Origin: an uncultured bacterium
Lineage (GTDB): Bacteria; Patescibacteriota; Dojkabacteria; B142; OLB20
DNA length: 5,694 nucleotides
Direction: 5' to 3'
NCBI GenBank assembly: GCA_937889205.1
Contig: CALARN010000129.1
Location: 1 to 5,694 of the forward strand
In this document: positions 5,509-5,694 of the stretch, piece by piece
How positions within the stretch are numbered: position 1 is the first letter of the stretch
Layout: each line of letters starts with the position of its first letter
Notes under the pieces: generated by a model
Seen by the model: the letters and a program-made list of their open reading frames with translations, nothing else
Told to the model about the DNA's origin: nothing
Database searches by the model: none
Translations under genes and position numbers: made by a program

Positions 5509-5694
5509 ATGTCAATTAACTTCGTTCCATCTCAAGATATTTTTTCAAGCCAAAATGGTCAAGATTGTTTAGCGGGGTTAAGGCCTCTTGGTATTCCATT
5601 TCCAAAATTTACACAAGAGGAACTCATTACTGAACAAGCTAGGTTCAGAATGGCTCTTGAATACAAGAGCCCTTTTTATATATCTTTAGAAAAT
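5509..5694 (+). CDS. Hypothetical protein, N-terminal part only (cut by window edge)
   Basis: The frame is open from ATG 5509 to the window end, giving 62 residues with no stop. I do not recognise the family. It begins MSINFVPSQDIFSSQNGQD, continues with RPLGIPFPKFTQEE and a probable helix (ELITEQARFRMALEYKS), and ends in SPFYISLEN. There is no signal peptide or membrane segment so far, so the product is probably cytoplasmic. The nearby ATG at 5505 is out of frame and hits a stop after four codons. Support for coding comes from the well-placed extended -10 promoter 20 nt upstream and an open frame to the edge. Codon use (many A/T third positions) resembles its neighbours. It lies 69 nt after gatD on the same strand. 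Confidence 0.65.
   Translation, partial: MSINFVPSQDIFSSQNGQDCLAGLRPLGIPFPKFTQEELITEQARFRMALEYKSPFYISLEN

Noticed and set aside
1..5694. TGA recoded as glycine, as in some Patescibacteria
   Set aside because: All complete genes end with TAA and none contains an in-frame TGA. Glycines in conserved motifs use GGN codons.

Overview
The window looks like ordinary chromosomal DNA from an AT-rich bacterium, most likely a member of the Patescibacteria / Candidate Phyla Radiation. This is inferred from three things. The FecR-like surface protein has a layout and a C-terminal domain style (PVYPGNSYIY) that I associate with that group. A MurT-GatD pair is present, which argues against most diderm phyla. 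No gene start has a Shine-Dalgarno sequence. Every complete gene ends in TAA and no in-frame TGA is used as a sense codon, so nothing points to the TGA=Gly code of Gracilibacteria/Absconditabacteria. No mobile element, CRISPR array, tRNA or rRNA was seen.

Left part (1-2014, minus strand): a two-gene unit of an ECF-type sigma factor (1407-1985) followed after 17 nt by a single-pass membrane protein (1-1389, continuing past the window edge). The membrane protein has a cytoplasmic N-terminus, one transmembrane segment, an extracellular FecR domain, a bacterial Ig-like domain and the start of a fibronectin-III-like domain. This looks like a sigma / membrane-regulator pair in which a surface-exposed protein controls the sigma factor.

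Centre (2015-2388): a divergent intergenic region with two abutting inverted repeats (2038-2063) between a sigma-gene promoter and a strong rightward promoter (2070-2098). The rightward promoter drives a small acidic protein of unknown function (2139-2363).

Right part (2389-5439, plus strand): a ten-helix EamA/DMT-family transporter, then murT and gatD, which overlap by one base. MurT-GatD amidates the alpha-carboxyl of D-glutamate in lipid II. MurT is well conserved in its ligase and GatD-contact motifs but has lost the four zinc-ribbon cysteines of the classical family. A further gene of unknown function begins at 5509 behind an extended -10 promoter and runs off the right edge.
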